Source: Sphingobacteriales bacterium (lineage in GTDB: Bacteria > Bacteroidota > Bacteroidia > Chitinophagales > Chitinophagaceae). From it: a stretch of DNA of 64,000 nt. The stretch is from assembly GCA_003963365.1 (NCBI GenBank), contig RXJG01000002.1, positions 451,722 to 515,721 on the forward strand, in the 5' to 3' direction. Shown here piece after piece: positions 19,578 through 27,361 of this stretch (position 1 is the first letter of the stretch; each line of letters opens with the position of its first letter). The notes beneath the pieces are model-generated. The model searched no databases and was not told the origin of the DNA. It was given only the letters and a program-made list of their open reading frames with translations. The position numbers were made by a program, and so were the translations under genes.

Positions 19578-20324
19578 ATGAGTACCGATAAAGTAATAAC
19601 CGCAGAACAGCTAACTAAACGCTTTGGAGATTTCACAGCGGTAGACCATATCAGTTTTGAAGTGCAAAAGGGTGAGATATTTGGTTTTCTCGGTGCCAAT
19701 GGCGCCGGAAAAACAACGGCCATGCGGATGTTATGTGGGTTGTCGTTGCCAACATCCGGCAAAGCAACAGTGGCGGGGTTTGATGTTTATAAAGAAAACG
19801 AAAAGATAAAAAAGAATATTGGCTACATGAGCCAGAAGTTTTCGTTGTATGATGATTTAACTGTGAAAGAAAATATGCGTTTTTATGGAGGCATTTATGG
19901 AATGAGTGATAAACAGATAAAGGATAAAACAGTTTTTATCTTAAAACATCTTCATCTTGAAAGTGAAGGTAATAAACTGGTTAAGTCTTTGCCTTTGGGA
20001 TGGAAACAAAAACTGGCTTTTTCTGTTGCCATCTTTCATGAACCTGAAATTGTTTTTTTAGATGAGCCAACAGGAGGAGTGGATCCTGTGACGAGAAGAG
20101 AATTCTGGAATATGATCTACCAAGCAGCAGCCGATGGTATCACGATTTTTGTTACTACTCACTATATGGATGAAGCCGAGTATTGTAATCGTGTTAGTAT
20201 AATGGTGGATGGAAGAATTGATGCATTGGATACACCATCGCAGCTAAAGAAAACTTACGAAGCAACATCAATGGATGAAGTGTTTTTGAAATTAGCAAGA
20301 AAAGCAGTGAGGAACGCAGATTAA
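19578..20324 (+). CDS. ABC transporter ATP-binding protein
   Basis: GFLGANGAGKTTAMRMLCGL; LPLGWKQKLAFSVAIFHEPEIVFLDEPTGGVDP. Confidence 0.95.
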   Translation: MSTDKVITAEQLTKRFGDFTAVDHISFEVQKGEIFGFLGANGAGKTTAMRMLCGLSLPTSGKATVAGFDVYKENEKIKKNIGYMSQKFSLYDDLTVKENMRFYGGIYGMSDKQIKDKTVFILKHLHLESEGNKLVKSLPLGWKQKLAFSVAIFHEPEIVFLDEPTGGVDPVTRREFWNMIYQAAADGITIFVTTHYMDEAEYCNRVSIMVDGRIDALDTPSQLKKTYEATSMDEVFLKLARKAVRNAD

Positions 20325-20342
20325 CAATTGAATAATCAGGCA

Positions 20343-21449
20343 ATGAAACAATTTTTATCTTTTATAAAGAAAGAATTCCTGCACATCTGGCGTGATAAAC
20401 GTACCATGTTTATCCTGCTGGGGATGCCCGTGGTGCAGATCATCATCTTTGGGTTTGCCCTCACCAATGAAGTAAAGAATTCTAAAATTGCCATACTCGA
20501 TTATGCGAAAGATGCTGCTTCCACTTCATTGATAACAGAATTGGATGCCAGCCGTTATTTTGAAATAGACAAGAATTTATATTCTTACGATGAAATAGAG
20601 GCGGAGTTTAAAAAAGGGAAAATAAAACTTGCCTTAGTTATTCCACAGCAATTTGCTTCCGACTTACAACATTTCAATAAAGCACAGGTGCAACTGATTG
20701 CGGATGCGTCAGACCCTAACACCGCTAACCAGCTTACCAACTATGCTACTGCTGTAATAATGGATTATCAAAAGAGGATTACCAACGACAGGAAACTGCC
20801 TTATACTATCAATACTGAAATAAGAAATCTATATAATCCTCAATTGAAAGGCGCTTACAATTTTGTGCCCGGCGTAATGGCTATGGTGTTGTTATTAGTT
20901 TGTACAATGATGACAGCTATCACCATTGTGAAAGAAAAAGAAATGGGCACTATGGAAATTATGCTGGTTTCCCCAATGAAACCGCAAATGGTTGTGATTG
21001 CCAAAGCTGTACCCTATCTTGTTTTGTCCGCCGTAAACATCAGCAGCATTTTATTATTAAGCCGTTTTGTGCTGGATGTTCCAATTAATGGCAGTCTTGT
21101 TTTATTGTTATTTGAAAGTATATTGTTTATACTTGTTTCCCTGTCATTAGGGTTATTGATTTCATCTGCTGCTGCTTCGCAACAAACGGCTATGTTCATT
21201 TCATTAGTGGGTATGTTCTTACCAACGGTTATGCTGAGTGGTTTTATGTTTCCCATTGAAAACATGCCGTTGGCTCTGCGTATTGTTTCCAATATTGTTC
21301 CGGCTAAATGGTATTTCACTATTGTAAAATCAGTAATGATCAAAGGAATTGGGTTGCATGCTATCTGGAAAGAAACATTGGTATTAACCGGCATGATGCT
21401 TTTCTTTCTTACGGTTGCGATTAAGAAATTTAAAATTCGTTTGGCATGA
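20343..21449 (+). CDS. ABC-2 type permease
   Basis: MKQFLSFIKKEFLHIWRDKRTMFILLGMPVVQIIIFGFAL; TIVKEKEMGTMEIMLVSPMKP; YbhS/YbhR-like. Confidence 0.93.
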   Translation: MKQFLSFIKKEFLHIWRDKRTMFILLGMPVVQIIIFGFALTNEVKNSKIAILDYAKDAASTSLITELDASRYFEIDKNLYSYDEIEAEFKKGKIKLALVIPQQFASDLQHFNKAQVQLIADASDPNTANQLTNYATAVIMDYQKRITNDRKLPYTINTEIRNLYNPQLKGAYNFVPGVMAMVLLLVCTMMTAITIVKEKEMGTMEIMLVSPMKPQMVVIAKAVPYLVLSAVNISSILLLSRFVLDVPINGSLVLLLFESILFILVSLSLGLLISSAAASQQTAMFISLVGMFLPTVMLSGFMFPIENMPLALRIVSNIVPAKWYFTIVKSVMIKGIGLHAIWKETLVLTGMMLFFLTVAIKKFKIRLA

Positions 21450-22564
21450 GGACACTGAAATTTTTATTGCAGAAAGAGTTTCGCCAGATATTCCGTGATA
21501 AGGCTATTATCCGCATCATCTTTATAATGCCGGTAATACAATTGCTGATTTTACCATTGGCAGCCGATTATGAAATGAAGAATATTAAACTGAGTGTGGT
21601 TGACCATGATCATTCAGAATATTCCCGGCAACTCATTTCAAAAATTACGGCTTCCGGTTACTTTTTGCTGAACGATTATTCTTCTTCATTTGATAAATCC
21701 ATGAATGAAATTGAACATGACCGTTCTGATCTGATTATGGAGATACCCGCCAATTTTGAAAAAGATCTGGTGAAACAAGATGAAGCCAAAATTTTTGTTG
21801 CGGTAAATGCTATTAATGGAGTGAAAGGCAATTTAGGAGGAGCATACCTGCGTACTATCATTCAAAACTATAATACTGAAGTAAGAACGGAGTGGGTGCA
21901 ACTGCCAAGGTTTAGTCCCGAAACACAGATAGAAGTTACTTCCTCCAATTGGTTTAATCCATTGATGAATTATAAATACTTTATGGTGCCGGGTATACTG
22001 GTGATTTTATTGACGATGGTTGGTGCTAATCTCACCGCAATAAACATTGTAAAAGAAAAGGAGATAGGCACTATTGAACAGATCAACGTAACACCAGTCA
22101 AGAAATATCATTTCATATTGGGTAAACTAATTCCTTTCTGGGTATTAGGTTTGGTGGTGTTGACAATGGGATTGACAGTGGCAAGAGTGGCGTATGGAAT
22201 TATCCCCACCGGTAGTTTTTTTACTATATATGTATTTGCAGCCGTGTACCTATTGGCCATACTTGGATTGGGTCTTTTGATTTCTACCTATTCAGTAAAC
22301 CAGCAACAGTCAATGCTGTTATCGTTTTTCCTGATGATGATATTTGTATTGTTAGGCGGATTATATACATCAATCGACAGTATGCCGGAATGGGCCCAAT
22401 GGATTACCAAATTCAATCCCGTGTCTTATTTTGTTAATGTAATGCGGATGGTAGTGCTGAAAGGAAGCAATCTCGCAGATATTAGCAAGGATTTATTGAT
22501 AATGGGAGGTTTTGCCGTAGTGCTGAATGGCTGGGCCATTTTGAGTTATCGTAAACGGTCGTGA
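21446..22564 (+). CDS. ABC-2 type permease
   Basis: MRTLKFLLQKEFRQIFRDKAIIRIIFIMPVIQLLILPLA; NIVKEKEIGTIEQINVTPVKK; starts 4 nt inside the previous gene (ATGA). Confidence 0.93.
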   Translation: MRTLKFLLQKEFRQIFRDKAIIRIIFIMPVIQLLILPLAADYEMKNIKLSVVDHDHSEYSRQLISKITASGYFLLNDYSSSFDKSMNEIEHDRSDLIMEIPANFEKDLVKQDEAKIFVAVNAINGVKGNLGGAYLRTIIQNYNTEVRTEWVQLPRFSPETQIEVTSSNWFNPLMNYKYFMVPGILVILLTMVGANLTAINIVKEKEIGTIEQINVTPVKKYHFILGKLIPFWVLGLVVLTMGLTVARVAYGIIPTGSFFTIYVFAAVYLLAILGLGLLISTYSVNQQQSMLLSFFLMMIFVLLGGLYTSIDSMPEWAQWITKFNPVSYFVNVMRMVVLKGSNLADISKDLLIMGGFAVVLNGWAILSYRKRS

Positions 22565-22627
22565 TAAAATTCATTTTTCCATAATCCAAACTTTTGTAAA
22601 TTCAGGAAATCAAAATTGATCCTTGCT

Positions 22628-23032
22628 ATGATTAAAATTTCAGACCTCCAATTAGGCGATATTGTTAAAGCCACATTTGAAGAAACTACCAACATCGGCG
22701 AAGTAACACGAATCGACAAGGCGGAGAGAAAGGCCATTGTCGCCCATGGCGACCAGGAATTCTGGTACGATGAAAAAGACCTTGCTCCTGTTCCCCTTGA
22801 TGAAACTCAGTTATTGAATTTGAAGTTTACCAAAGAAGACCAGGAAGATGGCTCAGTAAAATACCTGAAAGGGGCTTTCCGCATCCATCTTCCTAAAAAA
22901 GGAGATTTCAGTCGCATGGAGGTTTGGTACCGCCAGGAGAGAAGCATTATCGATAACCCCATCAATGTGCATGATTTGCAGAATCATCATCTCCGGATGA
23001 CCAAGATTCACCTCACCGAAGAGGCTTATTAG
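22628..23032 (+). CDS. conserved hypothetical protein
   Basis: MIKISDLQLGDIVKATFEETTNIGEVTRIDKAERKAIVAHGDQEFWYDEKDL..., coherent 134 aa ORF with ATG at 22628. Confidence 0.7.
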   Translation: MIKISDLQLGDIVKATFEETTNIGEVTRIDKAERKAIVAHGDQEFWYDEKDLAPVPLDETQLLNLKFTKEDQEDGSVKYLKGAFRIHLPKKGDFSRMEVWYRQERSIIDNPINVHDLQNHHLRMTKIHLTEEAY

Positions 23033-23082
23033 ACCCTGAACGTCACCGTATTTAGCTATATTGGGGAGCTTTTCCACCAAAA

Positions 23083-23107
23083 GGGGAAAATTTTCCCCAT
23101 TTTTTTT
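23083..23107 (+). terminator. rho-independent terminator upstream of infA
   Basis: Perfect palindrome GGGGAAAATTTTCCCC followed by an eight-T run. Confidence 0.8.
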
Positions 23108-23127
23108 ATTTCTCCGCCATTAACTCA

Positions 23128-23135
23128 TATCTTTG
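23128..23135 (+). promoter_or_regulatory. candidate -7 element of alpha operon promoter
   Basis: TATCTTTG matches TAnnTTTG 17 nt before the infA ATG; no clear -33 TTTG seen. Confidence 0.4.
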
Positions 23136-23151
23136 CGCACCCAAAAAGAAT

Positions 23152-23370
23152 ATGGCTAAACAGGCACTCATTAAACAGGACGGAACTATCATCGAAGCAT
23201 TGAGCAATGCGATGTTTAAGGTGAAGCTTGAAAATGGTCACGAAATACTGGCCACCATCAGTGGGAAGATGAGAATGAACTACATCCGCATATTGCCGGG
23301 TGATAAAGTAGGAGTGGAGATGAGTCCATATGACTTAACAAGGGGAAGGATAATATTTCGTTATAAATAA
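23152..23370 (+). CDS. infA: translation initiation factor IF-1
   Basis: [72 protein letters not shown]. Confidence 0.97.
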   Translation: MAKQALIKQDGTIIEALSNAMFKVKLENGHEILATISGKMRMNYIRILPGDKVGVEMSPYDLTRGRIIFRYK

Positions 23371-23374
23371 CAAG

Positions 23375-23402
23375 CTACGAGCCCTGAGCCACGAGCTGCG
23401 AG
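23375..23402 (+). repeat. heptad array NNNYGRG x4 (infA-rpmJ spacer)
   Basis: ctacgag|ccctgag|ccacgag|ctgcgag. Confidence 0.85.
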
Positions 23403-23416
23403 TAAAAAATATAATT

Positions 23417-23533
23417 ATGAAAGTTAGAGCATCCATTAAAAAACGCAGTGCCGATTGCAAAATCGTTCGTCGCAAAGGCAAGTTGTTTGTAATTAACAAA
23501 AAGAATCCCCGCTTTAAGCAAAGACAGGGATAA
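23417..23533 (+). CDS. rpmJ: 50S ribosomal protein L36 (not in supplied ORF track)
   Basis: ATG at 23417: [38 protein letters not shown]. Confidence 0.97.
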   Translation: MKVRASIKKRSADCKIVRRKGKLFVINKKNPRFKQRQG

Positions 23534-23537
23534 GAAG

Positions 23538-23598
23538 CTGCGAGTATTGAGCTGTGAGTTGCGAGAATGACTCGAAACCCGAAGCTCACAACTCGAAA
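23538..23598 (+). repeat. 4+4 inverted heptad array (rpmJ-rpsM spacer)
   Basis: ctgcgag|tattgag|ctgtgag|ttgcgag - aatga - ctcgaaa|cccgaag|ctcacaa|ctcgaaa. Confidence 0.88.
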
Positions 23599-23626
23599 CT
23601 AAAAACAAAAAACTTAAACAAATAAT

Positions 23627-24007
23627 ATGGCTCGTATTGCCGGTGTTGATTTACCAAAAAATAAAAGAGGAGAAATAGGCCTTACCTATATCTATGGTAT
23701 TGGCAATTCTACTGCCCGCTACATTTTAGAAAAAGCTGGCATCAGTTACGATAAAAAAGTACATGAGTGGAACGATGATGAGCTGAATGCCATCCGTAAT
23801 ATCATTACTAACGAGCTGAAAGTAGAAGGTCAGTTACGCAGTGAAGTGCAAATGAGCATCAAGCGTTTATTGGATATCGCTTGTTACCGTGGTCTCCGTC
23901 ACCGTAAAGGTTTACCTGTTCGTGGTCAGCGTACTAAAACAAACAGCCGCACACGTAAGGGTAAGCGTAAGACAGTAGCCGGTAAGAAAAAAGTAGCTAA
24001 GAAATAA
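23627..24007 (+). CDS. rpsM: 30S ribosomal protein S13
   Basis: [34 protein letters not shown]...[34 protein letters not shown]. Confidence 0.98.
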   Translation: MARIAGVDLPKNKRGEIGLTYIYGIGNSTARYILEKAGISYDKKVHEWNDDELNAIRNIITNELKVEGQLRSEVQMSIKRLLDIACYRGLRHRKGLPVRGQRTKTNSRTRKGKRKTVAGKKKVAKK

Positions 24008-24010
24008 CCG

Positions 24011-24081
24011 GAAGCTTCGGGAAATGAGCGGCGAGCCATGAGAAAATAACTCGAAACCCGCAGCCCGAAACCCGAAGCTTC
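24011..24081 (+). repeat. 4+4 inverted heptad array with perfect 11 bp terminal stem (rpsM-rpsK spacer)
   Basis: gaagCTTCGGG|aaatgag|cggcgag|ccatgag - aaaataa - ctcgaaa|cccgcag|cccgaaa|CCCGAAGcttc. Confidence 0.88.
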
Positions 24082-24200
24082 TTTTTATATGCACCATAAC
24101 TACTGGTTTAATTACGGATACTCCGGTGCAGGTGGAGGATTAAACCAGGACTCGTCTCAGACGAGTTACATTTTAAAACAAGATTACCTTTTAAAGTACA

Positions 24201-24617
24201 ATGGCAAAAGCACAACAACAGCAGCAACAATTAAGCGCTAAAGCGGCTGCTAAAAAAAGAGTGGTAAAAGTGGATGCTCAGGGTGATGCACACATTACTG
24301 CCAGTTTCAACAACTTAATTATCAGTATTACTAACAAACAAGGCCAGGTTATCAGCTGGAGCAGTGCCGGTAAAATGGGTTTTAAGGGTTCTAAAAAGAA
24401 TACTCCTTATGCTGCCCAGATGGCCGCTGCAGATGCTGGTAAAGTAGCATTTGATGCAGGTGTAAAAAGAGTAGAGGTTTATGTAAAAGGCCCCGGTTCA
24501 GGAAGGGAAGGTGCTATCCGTGCATTATCTCAATCTGGTATTGAAGTAACTATGATTAAAGACGTAACTCCGTTACCACATAACGGTTGCCGTCCTCCCA
24601 AGAAAAGAAGAGTTTAA
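24201..24617 (+). CDS. rpsK: 30S ribosomal protein S11
   Basis: [43 protein letters not shown]...[18 protein letters not shown]. Confidence 0.98.
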   Translation: MAKAQQQQQQLSAKAAAKKRVVKVDAQGDAHITASFNNLIISITNKQGQVISWSSAGKMGFKGSKKNTPYAAQMAAADAGKVAFDAGVKRVEVYVKGPGSGREGAIRALSQSGIEVTMIKDVTPLPHNGCRPPKKRRV

Positions 24618-24626
24618 GATATTATG

Positions 24627-24686
24627 CTGAATGCTAAATGTTGGATGTTAAATGAAGGCATTCATCATTTAAAATTCAACATTCAA
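24627..24686 (+). repeat. 4+4 inverted heptad array, RATG-type (rpsK-rpsD spacer)
   Basis: ctgaatg|ctaaatg|ttggatg|ttaaatg - aagg - cattcat|catttaa|aattcaa|cattcaa. Confidence 0.85.
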
Positions 24687-24711
24687 AATAACATACTGAT
24701 AAGCACATAGC

Positions 24712-24794
24712 TTTCATTTTAAAAAAGGGTGACTAATTGATTTTTTAACGCTTTTACTGATTAGCTCACCGGTTTCTAAAAAGCGTAAATGAAA
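24712..24794 (+). promoter_or_regulatory. predicted pseudoknot r-protein leader upstream of rpsD
   Basis: Closing helix 24712-24719/24787-24794 (TTTCATTT/AAATGAAA); stem 1 24728-24737/24760-24770 (GGTGACTAAT/ATTAGcTCACC); stem 2 24748-24755/24779-24786 (ACGCTTTT/AAAAGCGT) interleaved with stem 1. Confidence 0.65.
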
Positions 24795-24801
24795 AAAAAC
24801 T

Positions 24802-25407
24802 ATGGCACGTTACACTGGTCCCAAGACCAAGATTTCCCGCATTTTTGGTGAGCCCATTTTGGGCAATGGCAAATGGTTAACTAAAAACAGTTTACCTCCA
24901 GGTCAGCATGGTGCAACCCGCAAGCGTAAAACTTTAGGTGAATACGCTTTACAGTTGCGTGAAAAGCAAAAAGCTAAATACACGTATGGTGTATTAGAAA
25001 AGCAATTCCGTAAAACATTTGAAGAAGCAGCCCGTATTACTGGTGTTACCGGTGAAAACCTCATTAAATTATTAGAGGCCCGCCTGGACAACACCGTTTA
25101 CCGCTTAGGTATTGCTCCTTCACGTCCTGCTGCACGCCAATTGGTAAGTCACAAACACATCACAGTAAATGGTGAAGTGGTTAACGTTCCTTCTTTTTCA
25201 TTAAAGGCCGGCGATGTAGTTGGCATTAAAGATAAAGACAAGACCAACACTGCTATCATCAGCGCTTTTAAAGGAAAGAATCCAAAGTTCAGCTGGTTAG
25301 ACTGGAACGAAGGTGAAATGAAAGGTACTTTCATTGCTTATCCTGAAAGAGAAAGTGTTCCTGAGAATATCAAGGAGCAACTGATTGTGGAATTGTACAG
25401 CAAGTAA
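24802..25407 (+). CDS. rpsD: 30S ribosomal protein S4
   Basis: MARYTGPKTKISRIFGEPILGNGKWLTKNSLPPGQHG...RLGIAPSRPAARQLVSHKHITVNG. Confidence 0.98.
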   Translation: MARYTGPKTKISRIFGEPILGNGKWLTKNSLPPGQHGATRKRKTLGEYALQLREKQKAKYTYGVLEKQFRKTFEEAARITGVTGENLIKLLEARLDNTVYRLGIAPSRPAARQLVSHKHITVNGEVVNVPSFSLKAGDVVGIKDKDKTNTAIISAFKGKNPKFSWLDWNEGEMKGTFIAYPERESVPENIKEQLIVELYSK

Positions 25408-25410
25408 TAG

Positions 25411-25438
25411 CTGCGAGCAACGAGTTGTGAGTGGCGAG
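25411..25438 (+). repeat. heptad array NNNYGRG x4 (rpsD-rpoA spacer)
   Basis: ctgcgag|caacgag|ttgtgag|tggcgag. Confidence 0.85.
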
Positions 25439-25452
25439 TTCTTTTTCTTAGT

Positions 25453-25519
25453 GGGCAGTATTCAGTGGGCAGTTGGCAATTCAAAATATGAGAGGCAAAC
25501 TGTGAACTGGCAACTGCAG
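25453..25519 (+). repeat. CAGT-type inverted heptad array (rpsD-rpoA spacer)
   Basis: gggcagt|attcagt|gggcagt|tggcaat ... actgtga|actggca|actgcag. Confidence 0.75.
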
Positions 25520-25629
25520 ACTTTTAAGCTGAATAAAATTACAGAACGTACAAGTGAGTGACACAACAGGCGATGATAAGAATTGTCAAAGCTTGTAACC
25601 AAACATCAAAAAAACTACAAACGTTTAAT

Positions 25630-26631
25630 ATGGGTATTTTAAATTTTGTAAAACCAGATAAAATTGTTCTTCAAAAAGCAACGGACTTTGAAGCACAATT
25701 CGAATTTCGTCCGTTAGAACCAGGATATGGTGTAACCATTGGTAATGCACTTCGCCGTGTGTTATTAAACTCTTTAGAGGGTTATGCTATTGTTGGTGTA
25801 AAAATTGAAGGGGCCGACCATGAGTTTGCTACTTTAAAAGGGGTAACTGAAGACGTGGTGGAAATCATCCTCAACTTAAAACAAGTTCGTTTTAAGAAGA
25901 AAGTTGACCACGATGTGAACCAGGAAAAATTAATGCTGAGCCTGAAGAACCGCACTGAATTTACTGCGGCTACTATTGGTGAAGCTACTCAAAGCTTTGA
26001 AGTAATGAATCCTGAGCAGTTAATCTGCACCATGGATCCTTCTGCAAAATTAGATATTGAAATCACTATTGCTAAAGGCCGTGGTTATGTTCCTGCTGAA
26101 GATAACAAAGTGAAAGATGCTCCGTTTGGTTATGTCCCAACTGACTCTATTCACACACCAATTAAAAACGTAAAGTATTCTATTGAGAATACCCGTGTGG
26201 AACAACGTACAGATTTTGAAAAACTGATCATGGAAGTTGTTACTGACGGTACGATTCATCCTGAAGAAGCAGTAAAACAAGCTTCCCGCATTTTGATTCA
26301 GCACCTGATGATCATCACTGATGAAAACATCACTTTTGATAATAAAGAAGATAAGAAAGAAGATGTGGTGGATGAGCAAATGCTGCAATTACGCAAAGTG
26401 CTGAAGACTCCATTGGAAGATCTGGATCTTTCTGTTCGTGCCTTTAACTGTTTGAAAGCTGCTAAGATCAACAGCTTAAGTGAACTGGTACAATATGAGC
26501 AGGAAGACCTGATGAAATTCAGAAACTTTGGTCAGAAATCTTTAGCTGAAATTGAGCAGGTGCTGGGTGAAAGAGGTTTGCACTTTGGTATGGACCTGAG
26601 CAAACTGGGTGTTGATAAAGATGAACTGTAA
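25630..26631 (+). CDS. rpoA: DNA-directed RNA polymerase subunit alpha
   Basis: MGILNFVKPDKIVLQKATDFEAQFEFRPLEPGYGVTIGNALRRVLLNSLEGYAIVGVKIEGADHEF...; alpha-CTD at C-terminus. Confidence 0.98.
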   Translation: MGILNFVKPDKIVLQKATDFEAQFEFRPLEPGYGVTIGNALRRVLLNSLEGYAIVGVKIEGADHEFATLKGVTEDVVEIILNLKQVRFKKKVDHDVNQEKLMLSLKNRTEFTAATIGEATQSFEVMNPEQLICTMDPSAKLDIEITIAKGRGYVPAEDNKVKDAPFGYVPTDSIHTPIKNVKYSIENTRVEQRTDFEKLIMEVVTDGTIHPEEAVKQASRILIQHLMIITDENITFDNKEDKKEDVVDEQMLQLRKVLKTPLEDLDLSVRAFNCLKAAKINSLSELVQYEQEDLMKFRNFGQKSLAEIEQVLGERGLHFGMDLSKLGVDKDEL

Positions 26632-26724
26632 TACAGTTGTGAGTAGTAAGAAAAGTAGATTGTAATTCCTGACACGGTACAATCGAATTATTTAATAACA
26701 AAGATTAGAAGAAGCGATTTATTT

Positions 26725-26756
26725 TCAAATTATCAAATCTTCCAATCGTCAAATTA
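26725..26756 (+). repeat. octad array TCAAATNN x4 upstream of rplQ
   Basis: tcaaatta|tcaaatct|tccaatcg|tcaaatta. Confidence 0.75.
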
Positions 26757-26763
26757 AAATGTC

Positions 26764-27252
26764 ATGCGTCACGGAGACAAAATTAAAAACCTCAGCAGAA
26801 CGGCTTCGCACCGTAAAGCATTGCTGAACAATTTAGCTTCACAGTTAATTACGCACAAGCGTATCGTTACTACTGTGGCAAAAGCTAAAGCATTAAGAGT
26901 GTTCATAGAACCATTAATTACTAAAGCAAAAACAAACAGTACGCATCAGCGTCGTGTAGTATTTAGTTACTTACAGGATAAAGAAGCGGTTACTGAATTG
27001 TTTAGCACAGTGGCCGAAAAAGTAGCCGCTCGTCCCGGTGGTTATACAAGAATCATTAAGCTGCATGCCCGTGTGGGTGATAATGCTGACTTAGCGATGA
27101 TTGAACTGGTAGACTTTAATGAAATATACGGTAAGGGTAAAGGAGAAGCAAAAGCTCCTGCTAAGAAAACCCGTCGTGCCGGTGGTGCTAAGAAGAAAGC
27201 TGCAGAAGCAAAAGCTGATGCACCTGCTGCTGAAGAGAAGTCAGCAGAATAA
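26764..27252 (+). CDS. rplQ: 50S ribosomal protein L17
   Basis: [56 protein letters not shown]. Confidence 0.98.
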   Translation: MRHGDKIKNLSRTASHRKALLNNLASQLITHKRIVTTVAKAKALRVFIEPLITKAKTNSTHQRRVVFSYLQDKEAVTELFSTVAEKVAARPGGYTRIIKLHARVGDNADLAMIELVDFNEIYGKGKGEAKAPAKKTRRAGGAKKKAAEAKADAPAAEEKSAE

Positions 27253-27278
27253 GTTGAACGAATTGCTTACTATAATGA

Positions 27279-27306
27279 AGTCCCGCCGAGAGGTGGGACT
27301 TTTTGT
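27279..27306 (+). terminator. rho-independent terminator of alpha operon
   Basis: AGTCCCGCC-gaga-GGTGGGACT-ttttgtttt. Confidence 0.85.
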
Positions 27307-27361
27307 TTTAATAACTTTCTATATCTTTAAATTAACTTTAATTCATTGAACCTTTTTAAGT

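Noticed and set aside
16273-22564. TolC-HlyD-ABC cluster as a toxin or bacteriocin export system
   Set aside because: No peptidase-domain ABC protein, no small precursor peptide; content matches ordinary TetR-regulated ABC-2 efflux operons.
23371-25520. CRISPR array
   Set aside because: Units are 7 nt with degenerate words, no 25-40 nt direct repeats or spacers and no cas genes in the window.
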